This document shows positions 1 to 7,022 of a DNA stretch of 8,570 nt, piece by piece. The position numbers and the translations under genes are program-made. Every line of letters starts with the position of its first letter. Position 1 is the stretch's first letter. The notes beneath the pieces are model-generated. The model had not been told where the DNA came from and ran no database searches. It saw nothing but the letters and a program-made list of their open reading frames with translations. The stretch is from an uncultured Clostridia bacterium (GTDB lineage: Bacteria; Bacillota; Clostridia; Christensenellales; UBA1242): the NCBI GenBank assembly GCA_934746185.1, contig CAKVEY010000040.1:1-8570 (forward strand). The letters are read 5' to 3'.

Positions 1-761
1 GAAATAGATTTCATCATAGTGCCGATTGTGTCACTATAAGTTATAACCTTTTCTTCTTCCCCATTACGAACCATTTTATCGTTATAATTTGCAATAAAGT
101 TAGAAATTTTTGTTTTTGCTTCAAAATTAATAGGATATAGATAAATACCTTCTGGCGAACTCATATCGGCGTAACCTAATGTCTTTAAAGCGTCTTTCTT
201 TGTGTATTCTGCATCAAAATTTTGATTGTTAATGATATTTTTTTCGTCATTATTTAATTGTAAAACTACTAAATCGCTTTGATTGTTTGTATTAATTATA
301 TACTCAGTTAATTTCGTTGTATATGCAATAGGTGTTGATATACTTAAAGCACTTGCGTTTTCTTTTTCTTTAATTAAACCAACAACTTTAACGGTAATTC
401 CTTTTGTATCGTATAAATTTTGCAACTTTAATAAATAAGTTTCATAATCTGTTTCTTTATAAGTACGAATATCTTTATAAGTTCCATCAGTTTGTAATTC
501 AAAGTAGTCGCTTTCTAAAATTAGTTTATACTCTAAATTTAGCAAATCGTCATAACTAAAAGTTGTTGTTATAGATTCAGGGTCACGATTATTTATATAA
601 TTATCTAATAATGTGTTTAAGTCTTCTTGCTTTAATAAACCTAAACCATATAATGTATAGTCGCTTATTTCATTATTTTTGTCAACAACAATATTAATTT
701 CGTTATACTCTTTTGCCCATTTACTGCCGTTTCCCACTAAATCGTACTGCGAAGAAAGTAG
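1..761 (-). pseudogene. ABC transporter permease, middle part, out of frame with its N-terminal half and continuing past the window edge
   Basis: Reading the minus strand from 761 down to 1 gives an uninterrupted frame of about 253 codons with no stop. It begins LLSSQYDLVGNGSKWAKEYN and runs off the window edge. It has no plausible start: there is no ATG for about 200 codons and no Shine-Dalgarno sequence near the opening. Its content (hydrophilic, YDLVG, DKNNEISDYTLYGLG) resembles the large extracytoplasmic domain of FtsX/MacB-type permeases in Gram-positive bacteria, and follows naturally from the protein encoded at 2121-769. I read it as the continuation of that gene in another frame. The three remaining FtsX-type membrane helices should lie beyond position 1. 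The end of the gene is not visible. Confidence 0.8.
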
Positions 762-768
762 TTAATAA

Positions 769-2121
769 TTATCTAGCAATTCGCTCAAACATATAACTTA
801 ATAAGCCATATCTTAATTTTTTATCGTTTGTATCTAATGGGTGTGTTTTGGGGTACGAAGAAATAATATCAGCAAAAACCGTTGTCGCATTAGCACTAAT
901 TAATCCATTATCGGTTGAATTATAGTAAGCATTAATTTTTGCACCATAATCGTAACTAATTGCCGAAACATACTTCTTTAACTCTTCTTTGCCGTCGGTT
1001 TCGATGTATTGTTTAAAACTTACTAAATCACTTTGACTGCTTGAAGCATTGAATTTAGATAGCATATCAGTCAATTCTTGCTTTGTATATACTTTATCGT
1101 TTCCGTGCTCAATTTTTCCATCGTTAGTATTTACAAAAATTTTCATAAGTGATGCCATATCGTAGTTAGAATTTGTAAGTTCTACGGGATATGAACTTAA
1201 TGTGTCTTTTTGCATTTGATTGACATAAGTTGAAAAGCCACTTGAAATTGCCAAAACTAGTGAAATACCTATAATACCAATAGAGCCAGCAAAGGCAACT
1301 AATATCGTTCGACCTTTTTTAGTTAATAGATTTTTTAAACTTAAAAATAGTGCTGTAAAGAATGACATTCTTTTCTTTTTAGTAGTTTTTTTAAAGCCGA
1401 GTTCTTCGCTTGCATCAACAATTTCTTGCTCTTCATCGCTTTTAGTGTAAGGATTGTTATCTTCAATAATATTGCCGTCTAAAAGTTTAATTATTCGTGT
1501 TGAATATTGTTTAGCAAGTTCGGGATTATGCGTTACCATTATAATTAACTTATCTTTTGAGATTTCTTTTAATAATTCCATAATTTGAACGCTTGTAGCA
1601 CTATCTAACGCCCCTGTTGGTTCGTCGGCAAGAATAATTTCGGGGTCATTTACTAACGCTCTTGCAATAGCAACTCTTTGCATTTGCCCACCAGAAAGCT
1701 GACTAGGTTTGTTTTTAATTTTATCTTTTAATCCCACCCTTTCTAAAACTTTAATTGCCCTAGTTCGTCTTTCTTTTTTTGATACGCCCGAAAGAGTTAA
1801 GGCAAGTTCAACATTTTCTAAAACTGTTTGATGTGGAATTAAATTATAACTTTGAAAAACAAAACCAACTCTATGATTACGATAATTATCCCAATCTTTA
1901 TCTTTATATTCCTTAGTTGATTTTCCGTTTATAATTAAATCTCCACTTGTGTATCTATCTAATCCACCAATAATATTTAAAAGTGTTGTTTTTCCACAAC
2001 CACTTTGACCTAAAATTGAAACAAATTCACTTTTTCTAAACTCTACGCTAACGCCTTTAAGTGCTTCAACTTTTTGGTCGCCCACTATGTAAGTTTTTTT
2101 AATATCTTTTAATTTTAACAT
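769..2121 (-). pseudogene. ABC transporter ATPase fused to FtsX-type permease, N-terminal part, truncated by a frameshift
   Basis: The 450-residue product begins with a complete MacB/LolD-type ATPase: Walker A GQSGCGKTT (38-46), Q-loop Gln90, signature LSGGQ (142-146), Walker B IILADEP (162-168) and H-loop His198. A charged linker (about 220-250) leads to a first membrane helix (about 273-293) and the start of an extracytoplasmic domain. Family members of this kind usually have one ATPase plus four helices with a large outer domain after the first. Here the frame ends at TAA (771-769) inside that outer domain, and the rest is encoded in another frame from 761. The truncated product has one of four helices and should not work as a transporter; the ATPase part could still be made. 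The ATG at 2121 is preceded by GGGGG four bases upstream (2130-2126). The substrate is unknown; relatives often export or sense antimicrobial peptides, or act on lipoproteins or the cell wall. A sequencing or assembly error is the main alternative to a real pseudogene. Confidence 0.85.
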
Positions 2122-2148
2122 TTTTCCCCCATATAAAAATCAAAATTA

Positions 2149-2178
2149 ATTATATGATTATTTATAAAAATTTGTCAA
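2149..2178 (-). promoter_or_regulatory. Sigma-A-type promoter of the ABC transporter gene
   Basis: On the minus strand TTGACA (2178-2173) is followed after 18 bases by TATAAT (2154-2149), both perfect consensus hexamers. The predicted transcript start is near 2142, giving a leader of about 20 bases before the ATG at 2121. It lies just downstream of the ftsZ terminator, so the transporter gene is a separate transcription unit. AT-rich DNA yields chance matches, but two perfect hexamers in the right place are convincing. Confidence 0.75.
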
Positions 2179-2242
2179 TTTTTTATAATAAATTTTTTAA
2201 GTCTTTTTAATTTTTAGTCAAATTTTAAGTATTTATTTTATT

Positions 2243-2272
2243 AAAAAATCCTTTTGCATTTTTGCAAAAGGA
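2243..2272 (-). terminator. Intrinsic terminator after ftsZ
   Basis: On the minus strand a perfect 9-bp stem, TCCTTTTGC (2272-2264) pairing with GCAAAAGGA (2257-2249), closes a 6-base loop and is followed directly by six T (2248-2243). It starts eight bases after the ftsZ stop codon and faces the right way. The plus strand has no T-run after the hairpin, so it is unidirectional. Confidence 0.9.
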
Positions 2273-2279
2273 CTAATTA

Positions 2280-3521
2280 TTATTTACCTTTCATTTTTCT
2301 TAAAAAAGGAGGAATATCACTATCAACCATAATGTTTGTATTAGAGTTTACTGTTTGATTTACATTTGGTTGAACTTGTTGTTCTGGTTCTTCTTTCATA
2401 TAAGGATTTTGTCTTGCATTTGATTGTAAAGTAATGTTTGGATTATTACGATTTTGATTCATAAATTTTTCGTATCTTTCTTTATTTGGGTCAACTTGGT
2501 TACTTGTTTTATTAAAACCAGCACCATCAAAACCAGTTGCAATTAAAGTAATTTCAACTTCGTCATCTTTATCTTTATCTGTCCATACGCTTGTACCAAA
2601 AATAATATTACAATCTGGGTCAACAGCATCACGAACTTGTTCTACTGCAACATCAATTTCGTCTAAACTTAAACAAGCATCACCTTTAATGTTTAATAAA
2701 ACACCAGTAGCACCACTAATATCTGTTTCAAGTAATGGGCTATAAACTGCGTTACGAACAGCTTCTTGAACTTTGTTTTCGCCACTAGCAGTACCAATAC
2801 CCATATGAGCAAAACCTTTATTTTTCATAACTGTTCTAACATCAGCAAAGTCTAGGTTAATTAAACTTGGTTCAATAATTAAATTTGTAATTCCTTGAAT
2901 ACCTTGTCTTAAAACATCGTCAGCATATCTAAATGCTTCTAGCATAGAGAATTTTTCTTGCATACTTAATAGTTTTTGGTTAGGAATAACAACTAAAGTA
3001 TCAACAAATTTCTTTAAATTATCAATACCTTTTTCAGCTTGTGCCATTCTTCTATTACCTTCAAATTTAAAAGGTTTAGTAACAACAGCAACAGTTAAAA
3101 TTCCCATTTCTTTTGCTATTTGAGCAACAACAGGAGCAGCACCTGTACCTGTTCCACCACCCATACCAGCAGTAATGAAAACTAAATCTGTATCTTCCAA
3201 AGCTTTTTTAATTTCTTGTTTACTTTCTTCGGCAGATTTCATACCAATTTCTGGGTCTGCACCAGCGCCTAATCCTTTTGTTAATTTTTCACCTATTTGA
3301 ATACGATTTTCTGCTAAACTAGTATATAACGCTTGTTTATCTGTATTCACTGCAATAAATTCTGGACCACTAAATCCAAAATTAATCATTCTATTAACAG
3401 CGTTACAGCCACCACCACCAACACCAATAACTTTAATTTTTGCTACTGGCATAATTTGATTGCCTACCATTTTTGGCATTTCTTGTTCGTAATTTGATTG
3501 ATTTACTTGTTCTTCAAACAT
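2280..3521 (-). CDS. ftsZ: Cell division protein FtsZ
   Basis: This is the tubulin-like GTPase that polymerises into the Z ring at mid-cell. The 413-residue protein has all the family landmarks: the nucleotide-binding loop GVGGGGCNAVNRM (33-45), the tubulin signature GGGTGTG (121-127), and the T7 catalytic loop NLDFADV (222-228), whose Asp224 and Asp227 complete the GTPase site of the next subunit. A polar, Asn/Gln-rich linker (about 340-400) leads to the C-terminal peptide DIPPFLRKM (402-410), the usual docking site for FtsA and other partners. A leader of about 28 residues precedes the GTPase core, a little longer than in many homologues. The ATG at 3521 has a strong Shine-Dalgarno. The gene is 11 bases downstream of ftsA, is probably co-transcribed and coupled with it, and ends at a strong terminator. 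It looks intact. Confidence 0.98.
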   Translation of the reverse strand: MFEEQVNQSNYEQEMPKMVGNQIMPVAKIKVIGVGGGGCNAVNRMINFGFSGPEFIAVNTDKQALYTSLAENRIQIGEKLTKGLGAGADPEIGMKSAEESKQEIKKALEDTDLVFITAGMGGGTGTGAAPVVAQIAKEMGILTVAVVTKPFKFEGNRRMAQAEKGIDNLKKFVDTLVVIPNQKLLSMQEKFSMLEAFRYADDVLRQGIQGITNLIIEPSLINLDFADVRTVMKNKGFAHMGIGTASGENKVQEAVRNAVYSPLLETDISGATGVLLNIKGDACLSLDEIDVAVEQVRDAVDPDCNIIFGTSVWTDKDKDDEVEITLIATGFDGAGFNKTSNQVDPNKERYEKFMNQNRNNPNITLQSNARQNPYMKEEPEQQVQPNVNQTVNSNTNIMVDSDIPPFLRKMKGK

Positions 3522-3526
3522 AAAAT

Positions 3527-3533
3527 TCTCCTT
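3527..3533 (-). promoter_or_regulatory. Strong ribosome-binding site of ftsZ
   Basis: AAGGAGA (3533-3527) lies five bases before the ftsZ ATG at 3521, and its first base is the last base of the ftsA stop codon TAA (3535-3533). A ribosome ending on ftsA sits directly over this site, which favours translational coupling. It is the best Shine-Dalgarno in the window, matching the need for more FtsZ than FtsA. Confidence 0.85.
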
Positions 3534-4696
3534 TATCTATTAAATAATTTTTGTAAAAAACTTTTTTTGATATTCTTTTCTTGAGTTAGTGATATGTCAA
3601 GCAAAGATAATATACTAGAATAATGTGGTCTATTTAATTGTGGAACACTTGGAGCAATGTACTCTAAATTTCTGCCCATTTGTTTACTTAAATAGTCTTT
3701 TGCGCCTTTTAAGTAATTTAATCCACCACCTGTAATAAGTATAGGTATAAATGGTTTATTTTGCAAGTTAAATTCACTAGAATTTAAAATTTTATTAAAA
3801 ATATTGCTAAACATTTCAAGACGAGCCAAAATTATGTCGTTAACAAATTTTGCTGAAATAGGTTGCATATTTCCGTTTACATTTGCTTCATAAAAGTCAT
3901 TGTCGGTTGCATCTAAACTTAAAACAACTTTTCGTTTTAAATTTTCGGCTTGCGTAAAACTTAAATTTAGCACCTGACACAAATCGCCAGTTATATGTCC
4001 CCCACCCATCGAGAACGCTTTCATACAAAGTAACCCATCGCCTTTAACTAAACTAACGCTAGTTGTTATATAGCCACAATCTATTAATATTAAGCCACTA
4101 TCTCGCATTTCAGGTTCGGTTAAATATAACGCTTCTGCCAAACTAGAAGATATAAAATCTATATCAAAAACATTTGCTTCATTTAAAATACTTGTAATTA
4201 AATTTATAAAATTTTTGCTTGTTAATATGTAAGAAATTAAAATATTTAATTTTGAAGTAACTTCACCTACTGGCGTTAAAACTTTTCTATTATCATCTAA
4301 AATAAAATAAATAGGACTACGATTTATAACGAAACTATCATCATCAAAATTTTGACTTGATTCAAAAATTTCAAACACATCACTATCTTTTATTCTTTTT
4401 CTTTTAGGAAAAGTTGCATTAACTTCTTTTGTTAAACAATAAGAAAATTCACTAGGAACTCCTACATAAACTTTTTTAATGTTATATCTTAAATTCTCTC
4501 CTGCTTTTTTAACGGCGTTTATTATAGCACTCTTTAAACTTTCTTCATTAAAAAATTCGCCACCACTAAATCCGTCATAATTTTCTTCTGCACTAGATTT
4601 AATGTTGAAAGTATTATTTATTCCTTTTTCTGCAATCATTACTGAAATTTTGGAAGAGCCAATGTCTAAAACTGCAGTTTCTCCACGATTCATCAT
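3533..4696 (-). CDS. ftsA: Cell division protein FtsA
   Basis: FtsA is the actin-like ATPase that ties FtsZ filaments to the membrane and recruits later divisome proteins. The 387-residue product shows the phosphate-1 motif LDIGSSKISV (10-19), an FtsA-specific 1C subdomain (about 85-165), the phosphate-2 region LILIDCGYITTSVSLV (202-217), SMGGGHITGDL (229-239), and the adenosine motif ILITGGG (319-325). A basic amphipathic tail, KKSFLQKLFNR (377-387), fits the membrane-targeting helix. The overall length is slightly below the common 400-430. Two adjacent ATGs (4696 and 4693) compete; the spacing of the Shine-Dalgarno favours the second, which would remove one Met. ftsZ follows after 11 bases. 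Divergence from textbook FtsA is moderate, but the motifs plus the ftsZ neighbour make the call secure. Confidence 0.95.
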   Translation of the reverse strand: MMNRGETAVLDIGSSKISVMIAEKGINNTFNIKSSAEENYDGFSGGEFFNEESLKSAIINAVKKAGENLRYNIKKVYVGVPSEFSYCLTKEVNATFPKRKRIKDSDVFEIFESSQNFDDDSFVINRSPIYFILDDNRKVLTPVGEVTSKLNILISYILTSKNFINLITSILNEANVFDIDFISSSLAEALYLTEPEMRDSGLILIDCGYITTSVSLVKGDGLLCMKAFSMGGGHITGDLCQVLNLSFTQAENLKRKVVLSLDATDNDFYEANVNGNMQPISAKFVNDIILARLEMFSNIFNKILNSSEFNLQNKPFIPILITGGGLNYLKGAKDYLSKQMGRNLEYIAPSVPQLNRPHYSSILSLLDISLTQEKNIKKSFLQKLFNR

Positions 4697-4703
4697 ATCA
4701 CCT
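4697..4703 (-). promoter_or_regulatory. Ribosome-binding site of ftsA, favouring the second of two ATGs
   Basis: AGGTGAT (4703-4697) is a perfect match to the 3' end of 16S rRNA in the AGGAGGTGAT register. Measured from its GG, the first ATG (4696) is four bases away and the second (4693) seven, the more typical distance. Initiation at 4693 is therefore somewhat more likely, giving a protein starting MNRGETAVL. Confidence 0.7.
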
Positions 4704-4706
4704 ATA

Positions 4707-4735
4707 ATTATACTAATTTTTAAAATTTAAGTCAA
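4707..4735 (-). promoter_or_regulatory. Promoter-like sequence overlapping the ftsA start region
   Basis: TTGACT (4735-4730), a 17-base spacer and TATAAT (4712-4707) make a near-consensus sigma-A promoter on the minus strand. A transcript from it would begin near 4700, inside the ftsA ribosome-binding site and about four bases from the first ATG. It may be a chance match, may yield nearly leaderless ftsA mRNA, or may mainly supply ftsZ. By sequence alone it scores at least as well as the upstream candidate. Confidence 0.45.
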
Positions 4736-4781
4736 ATCTAAAAATGTTTTTTAATGCCAAATTTTAGTAACTTTCATTAAA

Positions 4782-4810
4782 ATTATAATATATAAAAATA
4801 ATTATTGCAA
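4782..4810 (-). promoter_or_regulatory. Candidate main promoter of the ftsA-ftsZ operon
   Basis: TTGCAA (4810-4805), 17 bases, then TATAAT (4787-4782), gives a good sigma-A promoter. The expected transcript start is near 4775, leaving a leader of about 80 bases that keeps the ftsA ribosome-binding site intact. It lies downstream of the murA-ftsQ terminator, so ftsA-ftsZ has its own transcription start. The rest of the gap (4697-4864) is very AT-rich and shows nothing else I can support. Confidence 0.6.
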
Positions 4811-4864
4811 GCATTTTGATAAAAAATTTATAAAAATTAATTTTTTTGCATATTTATGAAATTT

Positions 4865-4887
4865 AAAAAAGGTGGCTAACCACCTTT
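4865..4887 (-). terminator. Intrinsic terminator after murA-ftsQ
   Basis: On the minus strand AAAGGTGG (4887-4880) pairs perfectly with CCACCTTT (4875-4868) around a TTAG loop. The T-run spans 4870-4865, its first three T also forming the base of the stem. It begins two bases after the ftsQ stop codon. It separates murA-ftsQ from ftsA-ftsZ. Confidence 0.9.
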
Positions 4888-4889
4888 AA

Positions 4890-5666
4890 CTATGTATAAT
4901 ACGCCTCAACTAGACCTTCGTTATTTACAAAAGCAGTTATTCTCCCCTTTGTTTTATCTGGCTTTTGATTATAAGTTGAAAGTGCTAACATAAATTTTTC
5001 TGTTAAATAATTATCACTATCTTTTAATACAATTTCTGTACCACTACGCATTTTAATAAGCACATCGTTAGTACTATTATAATTTAAAGTTATTTCATTA
5101 AAATTTGCCTTTAAAATTAGTGTATTATTGTTATATGCTAAAAGTTCTATTCCTAAGCGATAAATAAGGTTTGAGTATGTATTATTTAAGGCTCGTCCTG
5201 CTAAAACTTTTGTTGTAAATTCATTTTCAATATTAACTAAAATTGCGTTGTTATGATTATTTATATAGTCGCTATCGTTATTTAAAACTTTAAGTTCATT
5301 ATCTAAAATCATATAACTACTAAACACATTATTTTCGTAACCTTTTAAAGCAAAAAGTTCATTTCTTTCAACACAATTTATACTTAATTTATTAGGAAAA
5401 TTCGTTTCAATGTTTAATACTTTTATATAAGGATTTTTTTCTTCAATAGTTTTTATGTATTTATTTTTATTTATAAAAAAGATGCTTGAATTATATTTAA
5501 AGTTTGCACTTTCTATTATTTCGGTTTCTTTGCCTGTTAAGTTAATTGTGTTTGAATAGAAATTAATTTCAACAGTTTTCAAGCAAAAAATTGTGCTAGA
5601 TAAAACTACTAGTAGCACAATAAATGCTAAAACCGATAAAATTATAATCAAACTTTTTTTCTTCAT
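4890..5666 (-). CDS. ftsQ: Cell division protein FtsQ/DivIB (POTRA domain)
   Basis: The 258-residue protein has the bitopic layout of FtsQ/DivIB: a very short basic cytoplasmic start (MKKKS), one membrane helix (about 6-28), then an outer part. Residues 29-100 fit a POTRA domain: the segment after the helix (VEINFYSNT), the SSIFFINKNKYIKTIEEKNP region, and the closing strand NFPNKLSINCVER (89-101) followed by FALKG, all typical of the family. The remainder (about 105-258) corresponds to the beta domain that contacts FtsL and FtsB/DivIC. The protein scaffolds the late divisome and helps control septal peptidoglycan synthesis. The gene starts one base after the murA stop codon, with only a weak ribosome-binding site (GAG at 5673-5671), so translational coupling to murA is likely. 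Family identity rests on architecture and context more than strict motifs; DivIB would be the Gram-positive name. Confidence 0.88.
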   Translation of the reverse strand: MKKKSLIIILSVLAFIVLLVVLSSTIFCLKTVEINFYSNTINLTGKETEIIESANFKYNSSIFFINKNKYIKTIEEKNPYIKVLNIETNFPNKLSINCVERNELFALKGYENNVFSSYMILDNELKVLNNDSDYINNHNNAILVNIENEFTTKVLAGRALNNTYSNLIYRLGIELLAYNNNTLILKANFNEITLNYNSTNDVLIKMRSGTEIVLKDSDNYLTEKFMLALSTYNQKPDKTKGRITAFVNNEGLVEAYYT

Positions 5667-5667
5667 T

Positions 5668-6924
5668 TTACTCTATCAACTTTATATTTGCATTAATGCT
5701 GTTTAATTCTTGCATTAAATTTTCGTAGCCCCTATTAATATGATTAATTCCGTCAACAATAGTATAACCACTTGCGTTTAAACCTGCAAGCACCAAACTT
5801 GCGCCTGCTCGCAAATCGGTTGCCATAACTTCGGCACCACTAAGATTATTTACGCCATTAATTATTGCCAAAGAATCTTTAACAGTAATATCTGCACCCA
5901 TTTTGATTAATTCAGGAATATGTTTAAATCTAGTTTCAAATAAGTTTTCTGTAACTAAACTAGTGCCATCACAAATAGACAATAAACTAACAAGTTGTGG
6001 TTGTAAATCGGTTGGAAAACCCGGATAAGGCATAGTTTCTATTTTTAAACTTGGTAACTTTGAATTAACCTTCAAATGTATTTTATCATCTTTTATATCT
6101 AAAATGCAAGCACTATTTTTAATTTTTGATATTAAACTATACAAATGTTCGCTATTAATATTACAAATTTCTACATCACCACCAGCAATACAAGTAGCAA
6201 GCAAATATGTTCCACCTATTATTCTATCGCTAATTGGTTGATAAATTGTAGTTTTACTAAAATTAACATCTGTTCCGTCTATAATAATAGTACTATTGCC
6301 TGCGCCAGTTATTTTAGCACCCATTTTATTTAAAAAGTTAGCAAGGTCAACAATTTCAGGTTCTCTTGCACTATTAAAAATACGGGTTATGCCTTTACAA
6401 TTCACGCTTGCCATAATTAAGTTTTCAGTTGCACCAACGCTTGGAAAATCAAGGTGAATATCACCACTAGTTATGTTACTTGCATCACAATCTATGTATC
6501 CGTGCTCTTCATTTATCTTTACATTAAGTTCTCTTAATCCTTTTAAATGTAAATCTATTGGTCTATTGCCGATATTGCAACCACCGGGCAAAGAAATTTT
6601 TGCCTTTTTAAACTTAGCAAGCATTGGCCCTAACATAAAAATTGATGAACGAATTTCTTTTGTTAATGTGTTAGGAATATAATATGTATTTAAACTTTCA
6701 GTGTTTATAATTGTTTTGTTGTCTTGCTTTATAATTTTACAACCTAAATGTAATAAAATTTTCTCCATATTTTCTACATCAGTAAAATTCGGCAAATTAT
6801 TTAATATAACTTCTTTTTCACCTAATATCGCCCCAGCAAGAATTGGAAGTGTTGCATTTTTACTAGTAGCAACTTTAATACTTCCATTTAACTTATTGCC
6901 ACCAAAAATCTTATATTTACTCAT
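5668..6924 (-). CDS. murA: UDP-N-acetylglucosamine 1-carboxyvinyltransferase MurA
   Basis: MurA transfers enolpyruvate from phosphoenolpyruvate to UDP-GlcNAc in the cytoplasm, the first committed step of peptidoglycan synthesis. The 418-residue length is normal. Key residues are present: Lys22-Asn23 in SKNATLPILAGA, the loop LPGGCNIGNRPIDLHLKGL with catalytic Cys116, Arg92 in RSSIFMLGP, the general-base Asp306 in PGFPTDLQPQ, and the C-terminal DLRAGASLVLAGL and NRGYENL motifs. A Cys rather than Asp in the loop is the form normally inhibited by fosfomycin. The start at 6924 fits the family N-terminus (MSKYKIFGGNKLNG), although no Shine-Dalgarno precedes it. ftsQ follows after one base in the same operon. 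Many Bacillota carry two murA copies; whether another exists lies outside this window. Confidence 0.97.
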   Translation of the reverse strand: MSKYKIFGGNKLNGSIKVATSKNATLPILAGAILGEKEVILNNLPNFTDVENMEKILLHLGCKIIKQDNKTIINTESLNTYYIPNTLTKEIRSSIFMLGPMLAKFKKAKISLPGGCNIGNRPIDLHLKGLRELNVKINEEHGYIDCDASNITSGDIHLDFPSVGATENLIMASVNCKGITRIFNSAREPEIVDLANFLNKMGAKITGAGNSTIIIDGTDVNFSKTTIYQPISDRIIGGTYLLATCIAGGDVEICNINSEHLYSLISKIKNSACILDIKDDKIHLKVNSKLPSLKIETMPYPGFPTDLQPQLVSLLSICDGTSLVTENLFETRFKHIPELIKMGADITVKDSLAIINGVNNLSGAEVMATDLRAGASLVLAGLNASGYTIVDGINHINRGYENLMQELNSINANIKLIE

Positions 6925-6969
6925 ATTTTAGTGTATGAAATTAGAAGTAGTTTGTGTTAGTGCCTTAGT

Positions 6970-6997
6970 TTTATATTGTTGCATAATTATGCAATAA
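6970..6997 (-). promoter_or_regulatory. Weak candidate promoter of murA-ftsQ
   Basis: TTATTG (6997-6992), 16 bases, then TATAAA (6975-6970). The -10 is good and the -35 poor. It would place the transcript start near 6963, about 40 bases before murA. The 16-bp palindrome lies almost entirely in its spacer, as an operator might. No intrinsic terminator is visible between feoB and murA, so read-through from feoB could also supply murA. Confidence 0.25.
6979..6994. repeat. Perfect 16-bp palindrome between feoB and murA
   Basis: TTGCATAATTATGCAA is identical to its own reverse complement. It lies 28 bases past the feoB stop codon and about 55 bases before murA. As RNA it could form only a short hairpin (six pairs, AAUU loop) with no U-run, so it does not look like a terminator. 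A dimeric repressor site is the more natural reading; the protein is unknown. Confidence 0.5.
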
Positions 6998-7022
6998 TTT
7001 GTATGTTTATTATGTGTTCTAT

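Noticed and set aside
762..783. Programmed ribosomal frameshifting to join the two ABC transporter frames
   Set aside because: There is no slippery heptamer or downstream structure, and the second frame itself has a TAA at 764-762, so a shift at this point would still terminate.
4697..4864. A riboswitch or small RNA in the gap before ftsA
   Set aside because: Apart from the promoters and ribosome-binding site, the region is very AT-rich with no stable helices or recognisable riboswitch core.
6145..6931. Three plus-strand open frames (6145-6333, 6473-6682, 6701-6931) opposite murA
   Set aside because: All lie antisense within the strongly conserved murA frame, have low-complexity composition typical of reversed AT-rich coding DNA, and resemble no family I know.
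6979..6994. Intrinsic terminator after feoB
   Set aside because: The hairpin is only six pairs, mostly A-U, and is not followed by a T-run on the minus strand.
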